Shown here piece by piece: positions 1 to 7,287 of a stretch of DNA of 64,000 bases; positions within the stretch are counted from its first letter, which is position 1; each line of letters opens with the position of its first letter. The notes beneath the pieces were generated by a model. That model was not told the DNA's origin and did no database searches. It worked only from the letters and a program-made list of their open reading frames with translations. Made by a program: the position numbers and the translations under genes. The stretch is from Micromonospora sp. WMMD1155 (GTDB taxonomy: Bacteria; Actinomycetota; Actinomycetes; Mycobacteriales; Micromonosporaceae), in NCBI RefSeq assembly GCF_029581275.1, contig NZ_CP120742.1:4526501-4590500 (forward strand), given 5' to 3'.

Positions 1-505
1 CGCTGTCGACCAGGTTGGCCACGCCACCGGTGGGTGCCTCGGCGACCAGCACGTTCTCCGGCTTGACGTCGCGGTGCACCAGACCCGACCGGTGCGCGGC
101 GGCGATCGCGGCGAGCATCTGCTCGGCGATGGCCAACGCCTCGTCCGGGTTGAGCCGGCGGCGCTCGGCCAGCACGTCGCGCAGGGTGCGGCCGCGGACG
201 TACTCCATCACCAGGTACGGCAGGCCGGCGTGGGTGCCCTGGTCGTAGACGGCCACCACGTTCGGGTGGGTCAGCCGCGCGATGGTCTTCGCCTCGTCGG
301 TGAACCGAGCCACGAAGTTGGCGATCCGGGCCCGGGCCTCGGGCGCCTGGGTCGGATGAATGATCTTCACGGCGACGGTGCGCTCGAGACGCTCGTCGGT
401 GGCGGTGTACACGGTCGCCATGCCACCACGGGCCACGCGACCGCGAATGCGGTAGCGCCCGTCGATCAGCGAGCCCAGCAACGTGTCGGCGACCTGAGTG
501 TCCAT
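1..505 (-). CDS. pknL: Ser/Thr protein kinase, PknL-like (3' part outside window)
   Basis: N-terminal 168 residues of a Hanks-type kinase; the rest lies beyond the window. Visible: glycine loop GRVARGGMATVY (residues 22-33), ATP-binding Lys47 in AVKI, C-helix Glu71, and catalytic loop HRDVKPEN (144-151). The DFG motif would follow just past the window edge. The ATG at 505 lies 8 bases after a minus-strand TAGACT box, which fits a leaderless start. It is divergent from a small DNA-binding protein resembling Rv2175c, which in Mycobacterium tuberculosis neighbours pknL and is a reported PknL substrate. The name rests on this synteny plus the kinase domain; C-terminal PASTA domains cannot be checked here. 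Confidence 0.85.
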   Translation of the reverse strand, partial: MDTQVADTLLGSLIDGRYRIRGRVARGGMATVYTATDERLERTVAVKIIHPTQAPEARARIANFVARFTDEAKTIARLTHPNVVAVYDQGTHAGLPYLVMEYVRGRTLRDVLAERRRLNPDEALAIAEQMLAAIAAAHRSGLVHRDVKPENVLVAEAPTGGVANLVDS

Positions 506-513
506 CGGCAGGG

Positions 514-543
514 AGTCTATGTGTCCAAGGGGTGAAGGTTGAA
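514..543 (-). promoter_or_regulatory. Promoter of the pknL-like kinase
   Basis: On the minus strand TTCAAC (543-538) and TAGACT (519-514) are separated by 18 bases. The ATG follows 8 bases after the -10 box, so the transcript is probably leaderless. Position and motif only. Confidence 0.5.
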
Positions 544-693
544 CAGGATGCTACAGCCGAACGCCGAACTGGTTCGTCCCGCCGCGCTCGCCGCCCCTCG
601 TCCGCTGGTCAGCGGCGCGTACGAGCGAGGGCTCCGATCGGCTGTCCGGGGTGCCGGTGGCTCGTCGTGGCGGCGGCGTGGCAGGGTGGTCGG

Positions 694-1083
694 GTGACCG
701 AATCCGTACCCGACCAGGCCGTGCCCGGCCCGGAACTCGCCGGACCAACCGACCCGGCCGGCTGGCTGACCCTGCCCGACGTCGCCGAGCGTCTCGACGT
801 GTCGATCAGCAAGGTGCACCAGATGATCCGCGACCGTGAATTGCTGGCGGTCCGCCGCGACGGCGTCCGCCGCATCCCGGCGGACCTGGTCGCCAACCAG
901 ACGGTGCTCAAGCACCTGCCCGGTGTGCTCAACCTGCTCTCCGACAACGGCTACGACGACGAGGCCGCCCTACGCTGGCTCTACGAGCCTGACGACACCC
1001 TCCCCGGGAACACCCCGGCCGCCGCCCTCTCCGGCGACCAGGCCCGCGAGGTGAAGCGCAGAGCCCAAGCCGAAGGCTTCTGA
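694..1083 (+). CDS. Rv2175c-like helix-turn-helix DNA-binding protein
   Basis: 129 residues from a GTG start. The first 20 residues are Pro/Ala-rich. The segment beginning WLTLPDVAERLDVSISKVHQ is an excisionase/MerR-like helix-turn-helix, with a wing around RRDGVRRIPADLV. The C-terminal half (VLKHLPGVLNLL, then DDEAALRWLYEPDD) matches the Rv2175c family layout. In M. tuberculosis the homologue is phosphorylated by PknL on its flexible N-terminus; here the kinase gene is divergent and 188 bases away, supporting the same pairing. An open frame extends upstream to 532, but it would overlap the kinase promoter and lacks a convincing ribosome site, so I place the start at 694. Confidence 0.8.
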   Translation: MTESVPDQAVPGPELAGPTDPAGWLTLPDVAERLDVSISKVHQMIRDRELLAVRRDGVRRIPADLVANQTVLKHLPGVLNLLSDNGYDDEAALRWLYEPDDTLPGNTPAAALSGDQAREVKRRAQAEGF

Positions 1084-1109
1084 ACCGACCCCCTCCCTCG
1101 CCGCCCCCC

Positions 1110-1170
1110 GTCGATCATGAGGTTAGCGGCGCGACACGCCGCTGCGGACGCCGCCAACCTCATGATCGAC
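1110..1170. terminator. Long palindrome between convergent genes
   Basis: Arms 1110-1130 and 1150-1170 are 21 bases each with one mismatch, around a 19-base loop. The element lies between the 3' ends of the Rv2175c-like gene and the convergent prenyl synthase gene, so a bidirectional terminator is likely. There is no U-tract. The arm core GATCATGAGGTT looks like a member of a dispersed repeat family. Confidence 0.55.
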
Positions 1171-1246
1171 CGGGAAGAGGGGCCGGGAAGGGGGCCGGGA
1201 AGAGGGGCCGGGAAGGGGGGCCGGGAAGAGGGGCCGGGAAGGGGGC
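1171..1246. repeat. Three 25-26 bp purine-rich tandem repeats
   Basis: Units at 1171-1195, 1196-1221 (one extra G) and 1222-1246 are otherwise identical. Each holds runs of 3-6 G separated by short linkers on the + strand, so the tract could form a G-quadruplex. It ends just past the stop codon of the prenyl synthase gene. Confidence 0.85.
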
Positions 1247-1251
1247 TGGGG

Positions 1252-2334
1252 TTAGTCGGCTCGGCGGGTTGCGGCTATGGCTAGGTCCACCAGGGTCTGG
1301 CGGGCCTCGGTGTCGAGGTCGACGGCGGTCAGGGCGGCCAGGGCGGCGTCGGTGAGCGTGACGATCCGCTGCTCGGTACGGGCGAGAGCCCCGCTCGCGG
1401 TGATCAGCTCGCGCAGCCGGGCCACCCCCTGCTCGTCCAACTCCGGGTCGCCGAGCCGGCCGAGCAGCAGCTCGCGGCCCGCGTCGTCGGTGGTCTCCAG
1501 GGCGGCCGCCACCAGGTAGGTGCGCTTGCCCTCGCGCAGGTCGTCCCCGGCCGGCTTCCCGGTCAGGGCCGGGTCACCGAAGACTCCCAGCACGTCGTCG
1601 CGGAGCTGGAACGCCTCGCCCAGCGGCAGCCCGTACGCCGAGTAGGCCGTCCGCACGTCGGCCGTCGCGTCGGCCAGCGCCGCACCGAGCAGCAGTGGAC
1701 GTTCGACCGTGTACTTCGCCGACTTGTACCGGGCGACCTTGCCGGCCCGTTCCACCGAGGTGTCCCCGGTGGCCTGCGTCAGCACGTCGAGATACTGGCC
1801 GACGGTGACCTCGGTGCGCATCTCGTCGAAGACCGGCCGGGCCCGGGCCAGGACCCACGGGTCCAGCCCCGCGGAGTGCAGCAGCTCGTCGGACCAGACC
1901 AGGCAGAGGTCGCCCAGCAGGAGAGCCGCGGCGTCGCCGAAGCTGTCCGGGTCACCACCCCAGCCGGCCCGCCGGTGCCGGGCGGCGAACCGCCGGTGCA
2001 CCGCCGGCTCACCACGGCGGGTGTCGGAGCGGTCCATCAGGTCGTCGTGCATCAGGGCGCTGGCCTGGACGAACTCCAACGAGGCCAGGGCGGCGAGCAC
2101 CGGTTCGCCGTCGACTCCGCCGGCGCCCCGGAACCCCCAGTACGCGAACGCCGGACGCAACCGCTTGCCGCCACCGAGCACGAATGCCTCGATCGCCTCG
2201 GCCACCGGGACCAGCGCGTCGTCCACGGCGGTGAGCCGGGCCCGTTGACGGGCCAGGAACTCGGTGAGGGCCTTGTCGACCCGCTGCCGCAGGTCGGCGC
2301 GGTCGACGGGAGACACGGGAGCAGCGTGGGTCAC
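1252..2334 (-). CDS. Polyprenyl diphosphate synthase (IdsA/GGPP synthase type)
   Basis: A 360-residue trans-isoprenyl diphosphate synthase that condenses isopentenyl diphosphate with allylic diphosphates, probably making geranylgeranyl or longer precursors. Visible: GKRLRP near residue 57 (IPP binding), first Asp-rich motif DDLMD near 97, and second Asp motif beginning DDVLG near 246. The GTG at 2334 is preferred over an upstream ATG at 2379, because the upstream XRE gene ends at 2345 and a GGGGG-rich site precedes the GTG. The two genes form an operon with a 10-base gap. Locus order (kinase, DNA-binding protein, prenyl synthase, metF) parallels Rv2172c-Rv2176. It could supply the carotenoid genes at 4.7-9.6 kb or menaquinone/polyprenol synthesis; product length cannot be read from sequence alone. 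Confidence 0.9.
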   Translation of the reverse strand: MTHAAPVSPVDRADLRQRVDKALTEFLARQRARLTAVDDALVPVAEAIEAFVLGGGKRLRPAFAYWGFRGAGGVDGEPVLAALASLEFVQASALMHDDLMDRSDTRRGEPAVHRRFAARHRRAGWGGDPDSFGDAAALLLGDLCLVWSDELLHSAGLDPWVLARARPVFDEMRTEVTVGQYLDVLTQATGDTSVERAGKVARYKSAKYTVERPLLLGAALADATADVRTAYSAYGLPLGEAFQLRDDVLGVFGDPALTGKPAGDDLREGKRTYLVAAALETTDDAGRELLLGRLGDPELDEQGVARLRELITASGALARTEQRIVTLTDAALAALTAVDLDTEARQTLVDLAIAATRRAD

Positions 2335-2344
2335 GCCCCCGACG

Positions 2345-2743
2345 CTAGCCGGTCCCCACCGCCCGCGCGCCACCGCCACGCGTGGTCCCGGCGGTGCGGC
2401 GGGGACCGGTGCGGCCCGCCGCCGCCGCGCCGGCCCGAGGGGCGCGGCCCGGTCCGGTGGCTCGGGTGGCGCGTGTCGGGACGGCCCGGCGGGTGACTGC
2501 GGCGGCCTCGGCGAGCACCACCAACGGCACGTCCAGGACGACGGCGAGCCAGCCGAGCCAGAACCCGCCGGGCACCCGGCGCTGTCGTTCCCAGCGGGAC
2601 ACCTCGTGCCGGCTCAACGTCGGCACCCCGGCGGCGGCACACAACTCGGCGGCGGCGCGCTGCTGGCTCCAGCCACGGGCCAGTCGGCAGCTGACCAACA
2701 GCGGCCCGAGCTGCCCGGAGCGTGGCGATGCGGGTGCGGGCAC
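2345..2743 (-). CDS. XRE-family helix-turn-helix regulator
   Basis: 132 residues. The segment LGPLLVSCRLARGWSQQRAA is a lambda-repressor-type HTH start, followed by LSRHEVSRWERQRR (recognition helix). A hydrophobic stretch FWLGWLAVVLDVPLVVLAEA comes next, then an Arg/Ala/Gly-rich tail without clear domain. The GTG at 2743 is chosen because a perfect AGGAGG lies 4 bases upstream; longer in-frame starts have no such site. It is cotranscribed with the prenyl synthase gene 10 bases downstream and may control it or itself. The target is unknown. Confidence 0.7.
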   Translation of the reverse strand: MPAPASPRSGQLGPLLVSCRLARGWSQQRAAAELCAAAGVPTLSRHEVSRWERQRRVPGGFWLGWLAVVLDVPLVVLAEAAAVTRRAVPTRATRATGPGRAPRAGAAAAGRTGPRRTAGTTRGGGARAVGTG

Positions 2744-2969
2744 AGGTCCTCCTGGCGGGCGTCGGGCGGTGACGACCCACTCCACCGGGCGGACGGACGT
2801 CACCGTTCGGTTGCTGACCCCCGCACGGGCCCGGGGCCGCCCCCGCCGCCCCTCCCACGCCACTCATTCCTACCCCGGGGGTACGACGCCCTCGCGCCCA
2901 CCGGCCGGGCGTACGGCGCGACACCGGTCACCGGGTGGGAAGTGTCTGGGTCGTCCCGGCCTCGCCCGC

Positions 2970-2975
2970 TAGAGT
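2970..2975 (+). promoter_or_regulatory. -10 box of metF (leaderless)
   Basis: TAGAGT is followed by 6 bases and then the GTG start of metF. This spacing fits transcription starting at or next to the start codon. No clear -35 box is visible. Confidence 0.55.
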
Positions 2976-2981
2976 CGGGTC

Positions 2982-3899
2982 GTGGCGCTCGGTCTTCCCT
3001 CGGTACTCCCCAATCCGCAGCCGGCGATCGGGGAGCTCATCCGCGAGCGTCAGCCCACCTTCTCGTTCGAGTTCTTCCCGCCCAAGACCGAGGCGGGAGA
3101 GCAACTGCTCTGGCAGGCCATCCGCGAGCTGGAGTCGCTGCGTCCGTCGTTCGTGTCGATCACGTACGGTGCGGGCGGCTCGACCCGGGACACCACGGTG
3201 GCGGTGACCGAGCGGATCGCCACCGAGACCACCCTGCTGCCGATGGCGCACCTGACCGCGGTCAACCACTCCGTCGCCGAGCTGCGACACGTGGTCGGCC
3301 GGCTCGCCGGGGTCGGGGTGCGCAACGTGCTGGCCGTGCGCGGCGACCCCCCGGGCAACCCGGGCGGCGAGTGGATCCGCCACCCCGAGGGCGTGGACTA
3401 CGCCGAGGACCTGGTCCGCCTGGTGCGTGACTCCGGCGACTTCAGCGTCGGCGTGGCGGCCTTCCCGTACAAGCATCCCCGCTCGCCCGACGTGGCCAGC
3501 GACACCGCGCAGTTCGTCCGCAAGTGCCGGGCCGGCGCGGCGTTCGCGATCACGCAGATGTTCTTCGACGCCGACGACTACCTGCGGCTGCGGGACCGGG
3601 TGGCCGCCGCCGGCTGTGACACCCCGATCCTGGCCGGGGTGATGCCGGTGACCCAGATCGGCACCATCGAGCGGTCCGTGCAACTGTCCGGGGCGCCCTT
3701 CCCGCCGGCGCTGGCGGCCCGCTTCGAACGCGTCGCCGACGACCCGGAGGCCGTCCGCCGGCTCGGCGTCGAGCAGGCCAGCGAGATGTGCCGCCGACTG
3801 CTGGACGAGGGCGTGCCGGGAATCCACTTCATCACCCTCAACCGGTCCACGGCCACCCGTGAGGTCTGGCAGAACCTGAAGGTCGACGCGCGGGTGTGA
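2982..3899 (+). CDS. metF: Methylenetetrahydrofolate reductase
   Basis: 305 residues, normal length for bacterial MetF. It reduces 5,10-methylenetetrahydrofolate to 5-methyltetrahydrofolate with an FAD cofactor, supplying methyl groups for methionine synthesis. Family marks: FSFEFFPPKTEAGE (28-41, with catalytic Glu30), SITYGAGGSTRDTT, LAVRGDPPGNPGG, AFAITQMFFDADDY, and IHFITLNRS near the C-terminus. The GTG start is supported by the leaderless -10 box just upstream. Its place beside the idsA/Rv2175c/pknL block matches mycobacterial order. Confidence 0.96.
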   Translation: MALGLPSVLPNPQPAIGELIRERQPTFSFEFFPPKTEAGEQLLWQAIRELESLRPSFVSITYGAGGSTRDTTVAVTERIATETTLLPMAHLTAVNHSVAELRHVVGRLAGVGVRNVLAVRGDPPGNPGGEWIRHPEGVDYAEDLVRLVRDSGDFSVGVAAFPYKHPRSPDVASDTAQFVRKCRAGAAFAITQMFFDADDYLRLRDRVAAAGCDTPILAGVMPVTQIGTIERSVQLSGAPFPPALAARFERVADDPEAVRRLGVEQASEMCRRLLDEGVPGIHFITLNRSTATREVWQNLKVDARV

Positions 3900-3920
3900 A
3901 CGCTGGTCCTGCGACACCTG

Positions 3921-4634
3921 ATGCCCGGCACGACGGTTGATCCCCAGGTGGGCACACAGCTGAACTGGGATCAGTACGCCACGGCCTGGGCGCGGTTGCA
4001 CGGCGGGTTCGACCCTCGGGTCGCGGCGCCGGTGGTGCGCGCCTGGCTGCGATTCGCGTACCACGTGGGGTATGTGCTGGGTCGGCTGCGGATCAGCCCC
4101 ACCGCGGTCACCGTGGCCGGGGTGGTGCTCTGCTTCTGCGTACCGTTGCTGGTGACCCGGCCGGGGAACGGCCTCTTCCTCGGCGCGTTGTTCGTGTTGC
4201 TCGCCGCCGTGGCGGACAGCGTGGACGGCGCGGTGGCGGTCGCCACCGACCGCACCACCCGGCTCGGCTACGTCTACGACTCGGTCGCCGACCGGCTCGG
4301 TGAGGTGGCGTGGTTGCTGGCGTTCTGGCTGGTCGGCGCGCCCGGCGGGCTTGTCGTCGCGGGCGGCGCGCTGTCCTGGCTGCACGAGTACGTCCGGGCC
4401 CGGGCGGTCGCCGCCGGCATGCGTGACATCGGCGCGGTGACAGTGGGCGAGCGCCCCACCCGGGTCTCGGTGGCGCTGGCCGGGCTGCTGGTCGCCGGGC
4501 TGGCCGGGCTGATCGAGCCGGACCTGGCCGCCGGCACCATCACCATGGCGACCGCGGTGTGGGTGCTGTTGGCCGGCTTCGGCCTGGGGCAGTTACTGTC
4601 CACCATCCGCCGCGCCCTGCTCGACGCCGGCTGA
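3921..4634 (+). CDS. CDP-alcohol phosphatidyltransferase family membrane protein
   Basis: 237 residues with five to six predicted membrane helices. The CDP-alcohol phosphotransferase signature spans 99-124: DSVDG (99-103), then GYVYDSVAD (116-124), giving the four metal-binding Asp residues D99, D102, D120 and D124. The usual A-R after DGxx is A-V here (Val107), a deviation at a conserved position. The family joins CDP-activated lipid to an alcohol headgroup such as inositol phosphate or glycerol phosphate; the substrate is unknown. It starts 21 bases after metF and may be cotranscribed. Confidence 0.85.
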   Translation: MPGTTVDPQVGTQLNWDQYATAWARLHGGFDPRVAAPVVRAWLRFAYHVGYVLGRLRISPTAVTVAGVVLCFCVPLLVTRPGNGLFLGALFVLLAAVADSVDGAVAVATDRTTRLGYVYDSVADRLGEVAWLLAFWLVGAPGGLVVAGGALSWLHEYVRARAVAAGMRDIGAVTVGERPTRVSVALAGLLVAGLAGLIEPDLAAGTITMATAVWVLLAGFGLGQLLSTIRRALLDAG

Positions 4635-4659
4635 GGCCCCGACCGCCGGCTGAGCAGCG

Positions 4660-6147
4660 CTACCAGGCGGGGCCGATCTCGTCGGCGACGATCTGCGCGG
4701 ACAGGGTCACCATCGGCAGCCCGCCGCCCGGGTGGGTGGAGCCACCCACCAGCCACAACCCGTTCGCCGGGCCCCGGTTGGCGGGGCGGAGCAACCCACC
4801 GGCGGTGCCGTAGATCGAGCCACCCGGCGCGCCGGTCGCCACGTCCAGGTCGGCCGGGGTACGGACCTCGCGGAACAGCACCCGGTCGCGGACGTCCACG
4901 CCGCGCCGCGCCAGCACCTCCAGGACCCGATCGGCGTACGCGTCGGCCAGCCCCGGGCGTCGCCAGTCGACAGCGCCCGCCGCGGTGCCCTGTCGAGGGG
5001 CGTTGACCAGCACGAACCATGCCTCGTGCCCGGCCGGGCGGACCATCGGGTCGTCGGCCACGGTGACGAACACCGTCGGGTCGGCCGCCGGCCGGGCTCG
5101 TACGCCGCTCCCCGGGTCGCCGAAGACCGCGTCGAACTCGGCGTCGTAGTCGTCGGGGAAGAAGACGTTGTGGTGGGCCAGCCCGGTGCTGCCGGAGACG
5201 CCGAGCAGCAGCACGAAACCGGCGAGGCTGCGGTCGGTCAGCGCGGCCAGCCGACCCGGGTGCGGCAGCAGGTCACGGTAGACGGTGAGGGCGTCCACGT
5301 TGGCCACCACCACGTCGGCGGGCACCGGCGCGCCGACACCGGCGAGGCGTACCCCGTGCACCCGGCCGCCGGTGGCGTCGATCCGGGTGACGGTGGCGTC
5401 GGTCTGCACGACCACGCCCAGGTCCAGACAGCGGGTGAGCAGCGCGTCGGCGAGGGTGCCCAACCCGCCGCGCAGGTACCAGCCACCGAAGGTCAGCTCG
5501 GCGTACGGGACGGCGACCAACGCCGCCGGCGCCCGGCGTGGGTCGGCCCCGGTGTAGGTGGCGTAGCGGTCCAGCAGCATCCGCAGCCGAGGGTCGGACA
5601 GGTGTCGGCGGCCCAGGCCGCGCAGGGTGCGGCCCGGGGCGATGGCGGCCAGGTCACCGACCCGCCAGGCCAGCGAGGCGAGGTCGCGGGGGGAGTCGAC
5701 GGCACGGCGCAGGATGTCCCGCGAGGAGGCGTTCCACACCCGCGCGGCCCGACGCCACAGCCGCTGCCAGTCGGCCGCCGCCCGGTCACCGAAGGCGGCG
5801 CCGATCCTCGTGGCGAACTCCACCGGGTCGGCGCACGAGTCCAGGGGCGGGCCGCCGCCGGGGAAGACGTGCCGGACGATCGGGTCCAGCGGGACCAGGT
5901 CCAGGTATTCGTCGAGCTTGGCCCCGGTCGCCTCGAACAGGTCGTGGAACACCTCGGGCAGGGTGAGCAGGCTCGGCCCGGTGTCGAAGTGGAACGAGCC
6001 GGCCGGGGTGTCGTGCGCGTACCGGCCGAGTTTGCCGCCGACCGTGTCGGCCCGTTCGAAGACGGTCACCTGGTGCCCGGTGGCGGCCAGCCGGGCGGCG
6101 GTGGCGAGGCCACCCACCCCGGCGCCGACGACCACGATCCGCGCCAT
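4660..6147 (-). CDS. Carotenoid desaturase, CrtI/CrtD-like FAD oxidoreductase
   Basis: 495 residues, usual length for CrtI-type enzymes. N-terminal FAD Rossmann motif GAGVGG (8-13), then VFERADTVGGKLGRY. A C-terminal segment LWLVGGSTHPGGGLPMVTLS is the conserved carotenoid-oxidoreductase/FAD end. It is the last gene of a minus-strand operon with a CruG-like glycosyltransferase, a CruF-like hydratase, a GNAT and a CrtA-like monooxygenase. That context suggests C-3',4' desaturation (CrtD role) of a hydroxylated, glycosylated acyclic end group rather than primary phytoene desaturation. A 12-base gap separates it from the glycosyltransferase gene. Confidence 0.87.
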   Translation of the reverse strand: MARIVVVGAGVGGLATAARLAATGHQVTVFERADTVGGKLGRYAHDTPAGSFHFDTGPSLLTLPEVFHDLFEATGAKLDEYLDLVPLDPIVRHVFPGGGPPLDSCADPVEFATRIGAAFGDRAAADWQRLWRRAARVWNASSRDILRRAVDSPRDLASLAWRVGDLAAIAPGRTLRGLGRRHLSDPRLRMLLDRYATYTGADPRRAPAALVAVPYAELTFGGWYLRGGLGTLADALLTRCLDLGVVVQTDATVTRIDATGGRVHGVRLAGVGAPVPADVVVANVDALTVYRDLLPHPGRLAALTDRSLAGFVLLLGVSGSTGLAHHNVFFPDDYDAEFDAVFGDPGSGVRARPAADPTVFVTVADDPMVRPAGHEAWFVLVNAPRQGTAAGAVDWRRPGLADAYADRVLEVLARRGVDVRDRVLFREVRTPADLDVATGAPGGSIYGTAGGLLRPANRGPANGLWLVGGSTHPGGGLPMVTLSAQIVADEIGPAW

Positions 6148-6159
6148 GCCGCGCCCTCC

Positions 6160-7287
6160 CTAGCTGACCGGGCGGCCCCGCCAGGTCAGGCGACGTCGCT
6201 TTCGCAGATGGTACGACCGCAGCGTCAACCAGCCGAGGACCACGACCGACACGGGGTGTGCGAGCGCGTCGGGCCACCACCGCCCCCCGGTCGCCCGGGC
6301 GGTGAGCACCCGCCCGGCCACCCCGAGCAGGTAGCCGGCCAGGCCCACGGCGGCCACCACCGGCGCGCCGGCCGCCACACCCACCAGCGCGATCAGCGGC
6401 GGGGCGGTGTAGAGCAGCAGCAGCGCCGCCACCACGGCCGCCGCCGCGCCCGGGTGCCCGAACGACGCCCAGAGCGACTTCGAGTACCCGTCGCGCAACT
6501 GCGGCCAGTCGTCGTACATCCGGCAGCCGGCCAGCCGGGAGCCGTCGGCCAGGGCGATCCGCCCACCGGCCCGCTTGACCGCCCGGGCCAGCTCGACGTC
6601 CTCCAGGATCTTGTCGGCGACCGCGGCGTGCCCGCCGGCGGCGGTGTAGCCGGCCCGGTCCACCACCAGGAACTGGCCGCCCGCCGCGGCCAGCGACGGC
6701 CGCGACGAGCGCTCCATCGCCCGCAGCGGCAGGAAGGTCAGCCAGAGCCACTGCAGCAGCGGCTGCACCAGCCGGTCGGCCGCGGTCGCCACCACGATCC
6801 GGGGGTACGGCGACAGCAGCGTCGCGCGGGCGGCGCGCAGCTCGGTGACGGCGGCGGCCACGGCGTGCGGGGCGAGCACCACGTCGGCGTCCACGAAGAC
6901 CAGCGCGGTGGCTTCGGGGTCGGCCCGGGTGGCCAGCTGCCAGCAGGCGTGCGGCTTGCCCAGCCAGCCCGGTGGCGGGGCGACCCCGGTGAGCAGCGTG
7001 ACCCGGGGGTCGTCGCCGGCCACCGCGCGGACCACGTCGGCGGTGCCGTCGGTGGACCCGTCGTCGAGGACCACGACACGCAGCCCGGGTACGCCGCGCT
7101 GGGCGAGCAGGGAGCGCAGGCAGGGGGTGACCCGGGCGGCCTCGTCGCGCAGCGGCAGCAGCACGGTCACCGACTCGTCGACGGCGGTGGGCCGGTCGGA
7201 GGGCCGGCGCAGCCAGCGGGCGGCGTTGAGCCAGGTGTGCCCGGTCAACGCGGCGACCGCGACGAGCAGGGCGAGCAGGACGGTCAT
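6160..7287 (-). CDS. cruG: Family 2 glycosyltransferase, CruG-like
   Basis: 375 residues. N-terminal membrane helix (residues 3-20), then a GT-A fold: VTVLLPLRDEAARV, DDGSTD (75-80), the metal-binding DAD (133-135) and ILEDVELARAVKRAGG. Three C-terminal hydrophobic segments follow. CruG homologues add a sugar to the tertiary hydroxyl made by CruF. The ATG overlaps the CruF stop as ATGA, fixing the start; a longer open frame runs upstream only because the CruF gene lacks stops in that frame. Likely product: a glycosylated carotenoid end group, made at the membrane. Confidence 0.85.
   Translation of the reverse strand: MTVLLALLVAVAALTGHTWLNAARWLRRPSDRPTAVDESVTVLLPLRDEAARVTPCLRSLLAQRGVPGLRVVVLDDGSTDGTADVVRAVAGDDPRVTLLTGVAPPPGWLGKPHACWQLATRADPEATALVFVDADVVLAPHAVAAAVTELRAARATLLSPYPRIVVATAADRLVQPLLQWLWLTFLPLRAMERSSRPSLAAAGGQFLVVDRAGYTAAGGHAAVADKILEDVELARAVKRAGGRIALADGSRLAGCRMYDDWPQLRDGYSKSLWASFGHPGAAAAVVAALLLLYTAPPLIALVGVAAGAPVVAAVGLAGYLLGVAGRVLTARATGGRWWPDALAHPVSVVVLGWLTLRSYHLRKRRRLTWRGRPVS

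Noticed and set aside
2331..2972. Several overlapping plus-strand frames over the XRE gene
   Set aside because: No domain similarity. The minus-strand frame has an HTH and an AGGAGG site.
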